Shown in pieces: positions 1-12,070 of a stretch of DNA of 64,000 nucleotides. The first letter of the stretch is position 1. The number at the start of each line of letters is the position of its first letter. The DNA is from Eudromia elegans (lineage: Eukaryota > Chordata > Aves > Tinamiformes > Tinamidae). The notes beneath the pieces are model-generated. The model saw only the letters and a list, made by a program, of their open reading frames with translations, was not told where the DNA came from and made no database searches. The stretch is taken from assembly GCA_003342815.1 (NCBI GenBank), contig PTEX01000140.1, positions 1 to 64,000 of the forward strand, given 5' to 3'. Made by a program: the position numbers and the translations under genes.

Positions 1-522
1 GCTCCACCAACACGCACACCAAATGCCAGTTACATTCTCCTTATATAGGGTAAGAACACCGATATACTGGAAGCCCCCCCTTTGTTTGTTTCCTTGCATA
101 AGGAATTCCTTGCTGTGCCGGCGCCAGCTGGTCGTGGTTGTCCTTGGTGCTCCTTCCAATCGTCGAGGGATGAAGGCCCCCCAGTCTTCATGAGTAACTG
201 CGAGATAACCCTGTCTGGCTGGTTCGACTTAAATCACAAACTCTCGTCTATACCTTATCTGGGAGCAAATGGTTGTTTGACCTAAATCACAAGCTCTTGT
301 TTATTTACACGAATCACAATGGAACATCTCACAGTACCAAGGCGGGATGTACTGGACAAAAGCAAAGAGAAAGACCGAAAAATCTATTCATTTGCTTTCC
401 CATTTAAAAATAATAAAGATTTTTTTTCTCATAAATGCAATCAAGAAAGGAGTTCTTTTTTTTTTTCCTGTTTGCAAATTCTTTTCATATTGGCACTATC
501 CAGCTCAGAAGTAAGGCAAGGA
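1..522. other. Unassigned DNA, no gene seen
   Basis: No coding exon or recognised repeat is visible. The first ~250 bases have more CpG (around 110-230) than the AT-rich sequence after them. Two similar blocks, 222-252 and 275-304, share a core reading roughly GACYTAAATCACAARCTC and are offset by 53 bases, so part of this stretch may be an old partial tandem duplication or part of a long terminal repeat whose other end lies outside the window. I cannot name the element. Confidence 0.4.
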
Positions 523-700
523 TCATAGAATCCTTAAGGTTGGAAGAGACCTTTAGAGATCATTTAGTCCAACTCCCCTGCACACACACCTAGTGTATGT
601 CAGTCACCTAGAGCACGTGGCACAGGGTGGCATCCAGGTGGGTTTGGAAGATCTCCATAGTAGGAGACTCCACAGCCTCTCTGGGCAGCCTCTGTCACCC

Positions 701-937
701 TCACAGGAAAGAATTTTTTCCTTTGCAGGACCTTGCACTTGTCCTTGTTGTCCAGGTTCCTCTGGATGGCAGCGCCTCTGGCCTATCAGCTACTCCTCCC
801 AGTTTCGTATCGTCAGCAAACTTGCTGAGGGAGCACTCCATCCTTTCATCCAGGTCATTTATGAATAAATTGAACAGGACTGGACCGAGGACTGACCCCT
901 GGGGGACTAACCACAGGCCTCCAGCTGGACTCGGCAC
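701..937 (-). pseudogene. CR1 ORF2 reverse-transcriptase fragment with catalytic FADD box
   Basis: This minus-strand frame continues the same broken ORF2. It contains [20 protein letters not shown] and then [15 protein letters not shown] is the metal-binding catalytic box of reverse transcriptases. It lies in the same frame as the 980-1528 fragment; the bases between them are shifted and then shifted back. After the box the frame degenerates, with KDKCKVL-like sequence in a neighbouring frame, then joins directly to the KNFF-like start of the C-terminal tail. The segment that normally follows KCKVLHL and runs to the last ~50 residues is deleted. Confidence 0.92.
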
Positions 938-979
938 CGCTGATTACCACTCTCTGGGCCCTGTCATTCAGCAAGTTCC

Positions 980-1528
980 TCACTCCATCCACCTCACTGT
1001 CCACTCATCTAACCCACTCTTCTGGAGCTTGCCCAGGAGGATGCTTTGAGGGACAGTGTCAAAAGCCTTGCTGGAGTCCACGTAGCTGACATCCACTGCT
1101 CTGCTCTCATTAATCCAGCCAGTCACCCCATCATAGAAGGCTATCAGGTTCGTCAAGCGTGATCTCCCCTTGGTGAACCCATGCTGGCTACTCCTGAGCA
1201 CCTTCTTCTCCTCCATGTGCCTGGAAACAGCAGTCAGGATGACCTGCTCCATCACCTTCCCAGGGACAGAGGTCAGGCTCACCAGCCTGTAGTTGCCCGG
1301 CTCCTCCCTCTTGCCTTTTTTGAAGACCGGGGTGACATTGGCTTTCCTCCAGTCCTCCGGCACCTCCCCCGTTCTCCAGGACCTTTCAAAGATGATGGAG
1401 AGCGGCTCGGCTANGACATCCGCCAGCTCACGCAGCACTCTGGGGTGCATCCCATCGGGGCCCATGGTATGGCCCCTAAGTGCTCTCTGACCCAATCTTC
1501 CTCTACCCAGGGCAAGTCTTCCTCTCAC
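980..1528 (-). pseudogene. CR1 ORF2 reverse-transcriptase fragment (fingers/palm part)
   Basis: The minus-strand frame encodes about 182 residues from the reverse-transcriptase domain of CR1 ORF2, the enzyme that copies CR1 RNA at a nicked chromosomal target. Recognisable blocks, in order, are [72 protein letters not shown] and KAFDTVP. The first stretch (about 20 residues) does not match the usual CR1 lead-in, so the nominal start is not a true start codon. The residue at the ambiguous base 1414 is undefined. The frame stops just after the WTVRWME block because of a small frameshifting change; the protein sequence resumes in other frames further on. Confidence 0.93.
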
Positions 1529-2198
1529 TGGGCTTCTTCTCTTGTCCCTTGGGTCTGGGATTCTAGAGTGCTGCCCTTGGTAAACACCGAAGCACAGAAA
1601 GTATCAAGCAGAAAGTTGATTTAAAACAATATTGCACTCGCTTTAGCCGGGGCTGGACATGCTTTTGCTTGGCCTACGTCTTCAAGTTGAAAGATCCATT
1701 TATAGGCTTTAATTTATGACACAAACCAACTATCTCCAGGGATCAACATAACACATTTTATAATGTAAGACCAACCATTCCATTTACACTAGCCAAAGTG
1801 TAGATAACTTTGTGATCCTCCAGTGACAGGATAGCGTAGCCCCTGCACACTTGCAGAACAGCTTGAAGCAGCTGCAAAACATATATCTGGTGCATTAAGA
1901 GCACTTAACAGGAATGCTGGCCCTCTGTTCCCCAAACATAGCTCAGTGGTCACACGTCATCTGAAATGAGTATGTGGTATGTGAAGGCCTTTTACTGTAG
2001 TTCAGACTAGAGGAATCCTCTCCAGGATGCATTGAAAAGAAGGGGGCAAATGCACTTTTCTGAAACAATTTGGGTCTTAGGGATAAACTTCCTTGGAGAA
2101 AGTGATTTAGCAAAAAAGTTCAATAGTCCCCAAAACATTCCATTTGGTTTTAGAGCAGGGGATTCTGAGGGCAGCTCCAGAGTTTCAGTAATCACTCC

Positions 2199-2230
2199 TA
2201 TATATATATAAAAAAAAAAAAATTAAAAAA
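2199..2230. repeat. (TA)n followed by poly-A
   Basis: A run of alternating T and A passes straight into 12 or more A residues. It is a simple repeat with no gene signal. Confidence 0.9.
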
Positions 2231-2362
2231 TGAAGAACTTTTCTAAAAATGCACACCTTTTAATATACTACTGCAATGCCTGAAAGTATGTAATGAGAAT
2301 TCAGCAAAATATGGGATCAAAATCTGAGCTCTCTCTACATAATTAAAGCTGTTCTTAGTATT

Positions 2363-2378
2363 AAAAAAAAAAAAAAAA
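2363..2378. repeat. Poly-A tract
   Basis: Sixteen consecutive A residues. No retrocopy signature is evident immediately upstream, so it is called only as a homopolymer. Confidence 0.9.
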
Positions 2379-5300
2379 GAGTATGAGAGAGCAAATTTAG
2401 CAATAACACCAGTTCGGCAGGTTATTTTTTCACTAAGAAAATCAAGTGATTTTCTTGCCCCCCTTCTAACTCCACCATTCCCTTTCCACCTTTGAGGAGT
2501 GTATTTTGTGATATATCTGCACAACAGCAGTACTGTCAAACGAGGTGCACTCAAAAAACTAGGTTTTGGACTTAATGCTTTCCGAGTGAGACACAAGGGA
2601 ATAGAAAGGTTCCATATTTGAGCTGGCTTTACAGGTGATCGGTCTCCACAGACACAGTGGGATAGCAAAACATGAGGAAGAGGTATATTGCCCTTTGCCA
2701 AGACAAGACTGTTGCTGTTTTCTGGACCTTCTCTTTGGTCTGGTTTCCATAGTCTAAGTGAATAAGTGTGTTTGAGAAAGTTGTGCCACAGACAGCTAGC
2801 ACCTCCTGCATAAAACAAGCATATCAGACCTCAGACGTCTCATATCTCAAACACCACATTGCCCCTTCCATTAAAGCAGAGAACCACTGTCCTGTCAAGA
2901 ACATCCTCATGGTTTTTGCTACATTACTGTAACCCTGCAAAAGTGGTCAGAAGAGGCCACTCAGAGCTCAGGACGTTGGGTGCTGATGCACAGTGACTCC
3001 TCCTTGCTATCACTGCTGAAGAGAAGAAGACTATTTCAGCTTATAACCTGAGCCAGTTTTGAGGGTCATGAAAGTTTGGGAGTTCTTACAGATGTACAGC
3101 AACACTCACTAACGTGAGATGTCAAATACAGTTTTTACATAAAGTACAAATACATCAGTCTGGAAAATTACGGTTGATTTTGGTGGGACAAGGCTTAGCT
3201 CAATGATACTCACTGCAGTAGCAAAATTGGAAGATTTTCAGTTGTGTCAAGGCAACGACAACACTGATATCAGAAATGCATCACTTCCAAAATCCAAAGT
3301 CTTTGCTTATTCTACTTTGTTAACCCCCTCTTAGTTAGCTTCATTCTTTCCAATATATTGCTCCATATTCAAACATGGAGTATAAAGTAATAGGTTTTTG
3401 ACCTGGTGGACCGGATACAAAGCAATCTACGTCACTAGCGGAGTGACTGGAAAATGGAGAAAAATATGTTCTCCCACTAGTTGAATTCCATCTGCCATGG
3501 AAATCCTTTTTGGCCTGGAGAATTGAATATAAGCTAAAGACAGAAGAACCCCTCTATCTGCGCATGGAGCTATGCCAAACAAAGATAGGCCAGATCCAGG
3601 ATCTGATTATACACGAGAAGCAAAAGAGCTGCAGCAGAGAAATATATGACTCTGCAGACAGCCTAGAAAGAAACTAAATGTGCTTGTAAATCAACAGTTA
3701 AAAAATATCTTCAGTTATGAAGTCTATCAGAAATAGATTGCCTATGATTTGCAACATATGCAAAAAAAAAGGAAATTAAAGACATGTTATTTTTTAAGAC
3801 AAGTAATCATCTAAACCTTTGCACGTCAGCCAGGAAAAGGTAATATTCGCATCCAAACTACTAGTGTTGAAATTCACATCTAATGGATTTTATAATCCCT
3901 CCCTTGGCAATTTCAAATTGGCACCTGTGGGAAGAGTAGGAGGATGTCCAGAAGACAAAATACTGTTTAATAACCTTGACAGCACTAGAGTATATAATTC
4001 TAGACAATCTTAGAATATAAACGTATCAGCCAGAAGAACTGGCCCCAAAATATTTGCATTAGAAAGCTGTAAAATGAGGTAAAACTTGTCAGGCGACTAT
4101 ATTAAAAAAATGCAAAAGCTCTGACACTATCTCAGTACTGAAACTGTTCTCAACCTGTCAGCATCACACAATAATTTTAAAACTTAAGATTAACAAATAC
4201 AAGATTGTGGAAAGCAGATTCCCACAAACTAATACTTGACTGCTTTTATCACCCTTGCTGCACTGACTGAAATGAAGATAAGCCCATTACTCTGGCTGAG
4301 TGTTTGACTCAGAAGTATTTAAAAGCACAAAAGCTTACAAATAAGACCAGCATTGTCAGACAACTTTAAATTTACAAATACACACTGAAAGCCACAGGGA
4401 ACAAAGAAGTCCTTAAGGGAGACCTTTGGGGCACTCATTACCTTTCAGGCAGGATGAGTCAGCCTCCTGGCTCACTAATATAGGTGGAGATGACAGAGGT
4501 GAGCACACGGTGCAGTCCTGCTGGTCGAAAGGTGCTTGGGTGACCATTTCTCCTCCATCAGTATCACGCAGTCCCTCAGACTGCCCTCATCTCACCTGGG
4601 TTGCAGGTAGCAGAGAAGGGAAGGTGCCTTCAGGACAGCTTCTGCCTCCATCACTTATGCAGTCGGAACAAGCCACAGCTCAGAGGAAGAGTAATAAGAA
4701 CTGATCAATCTGTACTTGCCTTAATGACGACTCTGACTAGGGCTTTTGATTAAGTTATTTTAATCAGAAGAAGATATTTGCTGGATTTCATTTCACTGCA
4801 TTTGTGCTAGGAGGCAGATACTTGATCTGCTAGACTGCACAAGTTGGTGCGCATTCATGTGTGTTAAATTAGCTACAGGAAAACTCTGATATTATGTTCC
4901 AAATTTATATGGAGCTATAGTAAGCTAAAAAGACTAATAAGGAAGTGTGCTACAAGGCTTCGGAGTATTTAATATGTCTGTTGACTACTACAAATACATA
5001 CAGATTTAAGTTATTCTGCCATGGCATTTCCATTTTATTTGCTAGAGTTTTACAATGAGCTGACACTTCACTACTTTTAAAGCAACAATAAAGAGTTAAA
5101 TGACATTACATTTTTTTTGCACTATTTCCATCTTAAAAAGACTATACGAAGACAAGAATGTAAAAATAATAAGAGAAGAATTGGTGTTTATTTCTGTAAC
5201 CCTTATAGCAATGAAAAAAAAAATCATAACATTTATACTGCCTCCATATTTAGAAACCAATGCAAAACCCAATCATGCAATGAGTTAAACTAAGCAAATA

Positions 5301-8300
5301 AAGATTCAGATGCATAGTAAAAAAAAAAAATGTATGAGATATATGCTTTATAGTCTTACATCAAGTAGTAATTCTCAGCAGAAATACCACTCTGCTATTC
5401 CAGGAATGATATCCTAATACATAGCTACCCAAAAAGTATCAGGAGTCCTCTGGTCCCAGTTTCAATGAAACAAATTAAAACCTGAACTGTTAAACTGTGA
5501 ACCAAGAGGCTATCCACTCAAAATACCATCATCTGCCTGTTGGCAAAACCATCAAATTATGCAAATCTTTCCTTTCCAAATGGAGTCCATAAGAACAGGA
5601 TTACCAAAAAAGTGCATAACATTCTCAGATTTAAACCATTCTGCTATAAAAGAGGTTTTTTCTTCAACCTGAACATGGTTAAACATGGCTTACACCAGCT
5701 TTGTGAGAAGTAAGGAGTTTTAGGCACTGTCAGGACCACGCTATGTTCAGGAAGTATTATAAGGAAATCTCTGTGTAGACAGACTTTCCATGTTGCCAGT
5801 AACGCTGGTATTTTCATAGGTCTTCTTACCAAGACACTGACATGAACAAAAAATAAAAAAGAAATAAAAAGGAACACTTCTGAACTTCCTTTTTTTTTTT
5901 TTCTCCTAGATTTCTAGTTCTTGGAAAATGGTTGATATTTCAAAGTTCTGATACATTTCCCTACAGCTTGGGCACTGGAATTCAGGTGATTGGTACTTCC
6001 ATCGATGGCCCCAAAAGGCCACCTTTCTGACCACAAATATCTCTGACCACAGCGAATTTCTCATGATGCAAATTGAGTGTGTGCAGTATCTGTAATGAAG
6101 CTAAAAACGGAGCTCAGGAATCTTTCCCCAAATCCCATGAAGCAAAATGTCACCACAGGGACAAGTACTATTATACTGCACTGACTTTAATCAGAGGGTT
6201 CAGTTCAGTTGCACAGGGCAGAAGTCATCCAAAAAGTCAAATCAGACTAAAATCTTTTGTGTCACTTTTCCAGAAGGAAAATGTAAAAGTCCATGGCAAA
6301 AAAACCCCTTCTATCTTCTCATGAAAAAATATTTTTTACTTTTTTTTTCACTGTTGGCAGTCAATCTCCATTTTTCCCTAGTGTTTCAATGGCAACTTCC
6401 CATTTATTCTTCCTGTGGAAAGATGTGGAAAAACAGTTTCTGTGAAGCAGGCACCATATTGAGATAGCAGATTTAAAAGCTACCTGTCTATTATCAGTTG
6501 CACAGCAGCAGGGTCAAGTGGAAACTGTGGAGAACTCTTAAGCTTAAAGCATTTCTTTAAGAAATAAAGAACCCTCCAGGATGGGGCTCAAAACTGTCAC
6601 TGAGAATACAAATTGCAAGCCACAAATGGCTTTGGGGTCCACAGGCAAGGCATCTAATCCCTCTGGTTTTAATCGTTGAACTGTTATATGAAGCTACCTT
6701 TCCTAAGGACTGTGAGAGGATAAATCCACACAAACTCAAACATAAGACGTTATTATAAACAATGCAGTACAGACCCTTCCATAAACAGGAGCAAAAGGCA
6801 CAGAAGGAATAATCTTTGTAGAAGTGACTACAAGTGTCTGGGCTGAAAATAAGTGGACAGAGTGAGAAAAACTTAATCAGACAATGCAAGTATACAACTG
6901 GAATTATTCCTAATAAATCTTGCCTGTCTATGTATATATGCGAAAGAGAGAAAGGTTTTCAATTTTCCCCCCAAAATGTGTATAGTTTTACTTCTTTTCT
7001 TTCTAAGGTTTTCTTACCTACAACTGAGTTAAATATTTCTCTACCTTGGATACCAATATCTGTGGTGAGATTATGTCTAGGGGGAAGGAGGGAGGATGCC
7101 TAGGGAATGATAGCAAAATAACCCCAACCCAATCCCAAAGTAGTTACTATCTGCTCCAGGAAAGCGTCTCTACACAACCAAGAATTTGCTAATGTAAGTA
7201 CCTTGCAGTTGGACTCACAAGCTCCTGGAGTTCACCAGGGTCACCGTCAAGGTCAGATTACCTATAAAACATCCAATTCATGTTGCTTCGGCGCAACCCC
7301 TGATCCTGATTAGGTAACACATTCACATGGGAAGTTTTACACACACAAAAAACCATGTTCTTCTAATTTTCAAATGAGAAAACAAGCAAATTTAAAAGAA
7401 AATCAAACGAGTTTTATCATGAAAGAATTTTAAATTAGGTAATTTAAGGATGTTGGGAGGTATCATAGAGCATTAGTCATAGCAGTAAAATACCAATGAT
7501 AGTTAAAAAAGAGACAGTTTCAGAGAGCCTTCTGTATCACATTAACGCTTTATCTCACCATGGGTATTGCTTAAAATTATTTAAATATACAACAAGCCAA
7601 GAAATGGTTTGAAACACTGTACTTGTATCTAGGCCATTGGGAACACTATCCTGAGAGGATGAGTCTGGTCAGGTCTCATCCCTCTACCTATGCTAAGTAG
7701 CACTTTTTTTAACCTTTAAACTGCTTTCAGATGGTGCTTTTATGAGCCACTATACCTCCTTCCTTTTAATTACAGACATATATAGTATAGGTTTACCAGT
7801 TTCCAAAAGAATTTTTACTTTATTTAGGTCACATTTCCAGATGTGTCTCCTCTTTAGGCTTCTCTTTTTGTTTAAGGGCACTGGTAATAAAGGACAATAA
7901 GCACAAAGATAACGTACTTCTACAAGTCCCAGGCAGGCCAGCTTTATAATCCCATCCTTTGGATCTTATTTTATAAGCTGCTCTTTTAAATATGAAGTAA
8001 AGGAAAACAGACTGGTCTGTGAAAATTGTCTTTCTATAGTTGAGGTTCAATTTCTTTTCATGACGATTCAGTAACAGAAAATCCAGTTCAGGCAACACTT
8101 GAACAATATGAAGACAAGCACAGCAATAAAGCGCCTATGACTACACTAGAGTTTATTTTTTGCTGCTCATTCCAAGCCTGCATGTGATACACAGATATTT
8201 TCCACCAGCAGCAGGGGAAACAAAAGGATGGAAGTAGCTACTACTTCATATTGCACTAACATAGGTTAACACGAACTATTTCATGTAGATTTTGATCCCC

Positions 8301-11300
8301 AGAGCCACATTTTGTCACATCTGCTCATACTCTCCATTTTCCCAGCACAATCATTAGCTTCTATTTTGCAGTAATACACTAGGAAAGTGCGATGATACTT
8401 AAAGGTTCCAATTCCCATTTCATAAAGGCCTTTTTTTCACCCTTCTTGAATGGTAAGAAAAGCCTATTTGTGAATGAGAGCCTGGAGTGATGGCCTGATT
8501 ATCCTGTCACTGGCAGCCACTCACTCTTCAAGTGCTCTCATTTCCCCCCGTGCATCTCCTGCGACTAAGAGCCAGGAACTTGGGAGCACGTAGTCTTGCA
8601 GACCAAAATTAGGCACATGCAAAGGAATTTTGCTGAACCAAGCACCCGCGCTGCCTGATTACAAAACCACTCGGTAACCTTTGATTTTACTCACATCACT
8701 GTACACGTGTAGTGAGGAGTGGAAGCACGCGCACATAGCCAAGCACTTCGCACCGAATTAAGAAAGAAAGAAGGAACAAAAGAAAACTCAGGCAGAGGAC
8801 TCAAAGCCAAAGACATGCATGATTTGAACACACTTTCCCTGTATCTCTTGACAAGGGAACTCTGAATACACCAGGATCTTCAGGCAACTGATAGTCACCC
8901 GCCTCTCTAAGCTGTTTATAGACTGGGAGAGAGAAATTCAGAAGCCTGCTGGTAACGCAAGCAGCGTGGCTATATTTGTAACTTGATAATTGCATCAAGG
9001 GAGGGATCTGCACTTTCCAAATAGCTAGCTATTTTGGGTGCCTTCATGTGAGTTCCAGCCTCCAGCCTTTTCAGGAAACCTTTCCCTTTATGTTGCCTCT
9101 CTTTGGTCACCACAAGCCACTGAAGTCTCCAGAGCACTTAAAAAGGGGCTGTAACTACTGACATGCTGTGGGTGATAGATAATGGGTCACTCCATCATTC
9201 TCCCTCGAGAGACTCATTTACCCTTTAATCTTTTGGTTTATTTTTAAAGAAAAAGATACACAGCCAAACTACATGGGCAAAGAGAAAACAGATATGAGGG
9301 AATCATGGATCTTGAGCATTTTCACGTTTCTCTGCAAGAGACGATATCAGTATTTTACAAATACTAGGAGGGCATTTGGTGCACGTACCATTAAGAAGCT
9401 GAAGCACCTCAAACAGGTGACAGAGCAGTTGCTGCGGTTACTGTTAAGCTGAATGCTAAATAGGTTCACAAAATTATATGTTCTTATTTGTTATGTAAAA
9501 TATTAGTTGCCCGGTTGGCATATGCTTTTTGCCTCCCCTTTATTTTGTCAAGGACTTTCCACTCTGCCATCTTCCAAATAAAGTGGATTTTGGTACTGCT
9601 GGGAGAAGAGAGAGGTCACTAACCATTCCCCTCCTCCAGAAAAGTGGACAAGTTAGTAGCTCATTATCTAGCCTGTTTATAATTAAATCTAAAAATGACT
9701 GCTCCGCTGTACTGGAATTGCAAGAGCTTTTACTGCAGAGGATTTAATGAGTCATGGAAACATGTTTACAAGGCAACAAGTCTCCCCGACACAAAGAGCA
9801 TAACATTAGCATGGCAATAGACCATACAGCCCTTAATGGCCTGACCCCTTGTCTCACATTCATATACAGCCCCATCATATATGTCCCATCATCGTCATCT
9901 GATCTAAGCATCCTTTCAGAAGGGTTACTTATTTTTTGCCTGTGGACCTGAAGGTGGCGTTTAGGAAGTCTATTATCTGGCATGCAAATTGGGGGAAAAA
10001 TGTGTCACATCAAATCATGACAGTTTAATAAGGCATTATTCATGGGCAAATGCTTTCTCGCATCGCCTACTCAGACACGCAAGTTGAAAAGAGTTACAGT
10101 AAATACAACATATCTTTTATTCTTTTCTGTCCTCTTAATGATGCAACTGAACAAAAGTTTTAACACACTACTTCCACTGAATTTTGCCCCTTATTTATTA
10201 AAATTTCCAGCACTCAAACAAATACAAGATTTCTTGCCCCCCCCCCATTATATTCCCAAACCCTCCTTTCTGGAATCCTTTGGACTTTTGTGGCCATTTA
10301 TATCTGATTCTTACAACCTATTTAGCTTTCACATATGATACCAAATGATACTGTCAGGCAAAAAGATCAGAACTTGCTGACTATACTAAGAACAAAAGGG
10401 ATTTATTTGGAATTTTTAAAATGGCAACTGTGGCAAGCTTAGGATGGCCTCCTTCTACCATGCAACCCGTTATGGTGGTAACAGCACAATTTTTACTTCA
10501 CCTCTAATCCCTGAATTTTTTTATCATGAATAACATGAATTTTTGAAATTATTTTAGCAATCTTTATATTATTAAGTTGCTTGGGATAAGAAAAATTTAA
10601 ATGATTCCTCCACATTAGAGTAAGAATTTGCATCTATTTGAACACCTGTTACTATTGCGCTGATAGCAAACAGTTTAGTTTTCAGCAAGAGAAAGAAAGG
10701 GCAAATGTACTTCTACTTTTTCGATCGCTCTTGCAGCTTGTAAGCAGAGAGATTACTGGGAAATGAATTAATATTTTGCAGTCTGAGGCAGCAAATATTT
10801 ATAGCAGTGCTGAGCAATAGCATAGGAATTTGTGGAAGATATATTGAACAGCTCTAAGTACTAACTACGCACTTACATTATGTGTTTTAAAGTGCAGAAT
10901 ATTGCATATTTCTAGAACCAAGAATGGACATAACATATTGCTCTCGCAAGGTGTTACCATGTTAACAACTAGGGCACCTTCTGTTAAAGCTATTAATATG
11001 TGGCTTATCACTTCATAAAAGCTCAAAATCACAATGCCACAACAGCAAGCACATGTGGCACACATGCCATCGGTCTGGAAAGACAATAAAAAGTGTCCAG
11101 AGAGAAGCATTTTCATGATATGGGTAGCAGAAGTAAAACTGTTTGTTGCACAATTGCAACTTTTGTAGCCTGCAGACCATCCCGTCCGTACTCGCGCTGC
11201 ATCTCGGGTCCTTCCTGAGGTCCAGCCTTTTGTAGCCTCCTCCTCCTTCTCCTTCCCCAGCACACACAGAAACCCAACTTGCAGAGTGAAGTTGGAGGGT

Positions 11301-11829
11301 GCCAGTGAAATCAACCACAAGGCTTGGACACTCTCAGGAAACCTGTTCCCAGGCCCTTTCTTTACACAGCGAGAAGTCCTGCAGCAGAACCAATCCCTTA
11401 CTGGCCTCAGCATTTAGGCCATCGCTCCATCCGTAGAACAACTAATAACAATTCCAGGAATAAACATAAAGAAAGAGTGGATGAGGTGATAAGTCCATTA
11501 AAGGAGTGGGAGACGGAAGAACTATAAACCTTCCGCACAAATGCACACGTTGGATGTCAAAATAGAATTGCCACCTCAGGAACACAGATTGAAAAAAAAG
11601 AACTATATGTACATGTATGCAAATATACACCTATAAATTGAAAAAGCCCCTGCAGGATCAGAGGAGCAATTTTCCTTCCTAGTAAAAGTCACCAAGGGAT
11701 CTTTCCTTGTGTGCCACTGGCTAAGGTGGTAGGGAGGAAAAGTGGGATAAAAGACAGAGGAGAAAAAAAAAGAAAAAAATGTGCAGTGGCGTGGGGCAGG
11801 TTTGGGGTTCTCTGCCGTTTTTGGGGGTG

Positions 11830-12020
11830 TGTGAAGGGTGCGGGTGGGTCTCACCCTGCGCTGGGGAAGGCGCGGGCCGGGGCGGCGGCGGGAGCGGCGC
11901 GCTGGGCGGGCCGAGAGCAGCCCCTGGCGGCCGCCGCCCGCCTCGGGCCGGGCCGGGGCTCGGCCGCGGAGCCCGCGGCAAGGCTGGCACTGTGTGAAGC
12001 TGCCGTGCAGGGAGCGGGAG
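11830..12020. promoter_or_regulatory. CpG island, candidate promoter / first exon
   Basis: The core from about 11858 to 11985 is almost entirely G and C and holds more than 20 CpG dinucleotides, while flanking DNA is AT-rich and CpG-poor. Unmethylated islands of this kind in vertebrate genomes usually mark promoters. On the minus strand a reasonable splice donor (GCAGG then GTGAGA) would place an exon end at 11855, and GC-rich 5'-leader-like sequence lies upstream of it (higher coordinates). No equally good donor was seen on the plus strand. The gene it might serve is not identifiable here; it could start a gene whose coding exons lie outside, or a non-coding transcript. The island call is firm, its use as a promoter is inferred. 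Confidence 0.7.
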
Positions 12021-12053
12021 GGGGGAGAAAGAGAGAAAAAAAAGCTCTGCTAC

Positions 12054-12070
12054 TTTTTTTTTTTTTTTTT
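12054..12070. repeat. Poly-T tract beside the CpG island
   Basis: Seventeen T residues immediately flank the CpG-rich core, with an A-rich tract on the other side (11761-11779). Nucleosome-excluding A/T tracts often flank promoters, but homopolymers are also common throughout this window. Confidence 0.85.

Larger units (their letters stand above)
523..1615 (-). mobile_element. CR1 LINE copy A, 5'-truncated and internally deleted
   Basis: The element reads on the minus strand. Its 3' end is at about 523, where the plus strand starts TCATAGAATCC and continues with the CR1 3' tail complement (GGTTGGAAGAGACC, then GATCATTTAGTCCAAC). The 5' side fades near 1600-1615 in sequence matching the ORF2 linker (compare GAAGACAGAAGCAAAGAAGG in copy E). 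Near 722-730 the 3' tail passes directly into ORF2 sequence that normally lies several hundred bases upstream, so an internal block is missing. One unresolved base is at 1414. CR1 is the dominant LINE family of birds and normally leaves 5'-truncated copies; this one cannot move. Confidence 0.95.
1616..11790. other. Gene-less AT-rich DNA
   Basis: No coding exon, RNA gene or named interspersed repeat could be supported. The stretch contains simple repeats (see 2199-2230 and 2363-2378) and unique-looking sequence. Open frames here are short or run through poly-A tracts. The 182-codon minus-strand frame at 10865-11413 is the only one of note and is treated as a finding because of its position next to a CpG island. 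Sequence around 9740-10060 and 10980-11200 is complex and repeat-free, and could be conserved non-coding DNA, but that needs a cross-species alignment. Confidence 0.5.

Noticed and set aside
215..235. GGTTCGACTTA resembling a tRNA-type B box
   Set aside because: No matching A box, acceptor stem or terminator was found around it, so neither a tRNA gene nor a tRNA-derived SINE is supported.
593..1624. Plus-strand open frames over CR1 copy A (593-868, 627-1049, 1181-1624)
   Set aside because: They are antisense shadows of the CR1 ORF2 fragments on the minus strand.
2243..2818. 191-codon open frame on the minus strand
   Set aside because: It reads through a 16-base homopolymer, giving a run of phenylalanines, and has no recognisable domain. 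No promoter or splice context supports it, so chance is the better explanation.
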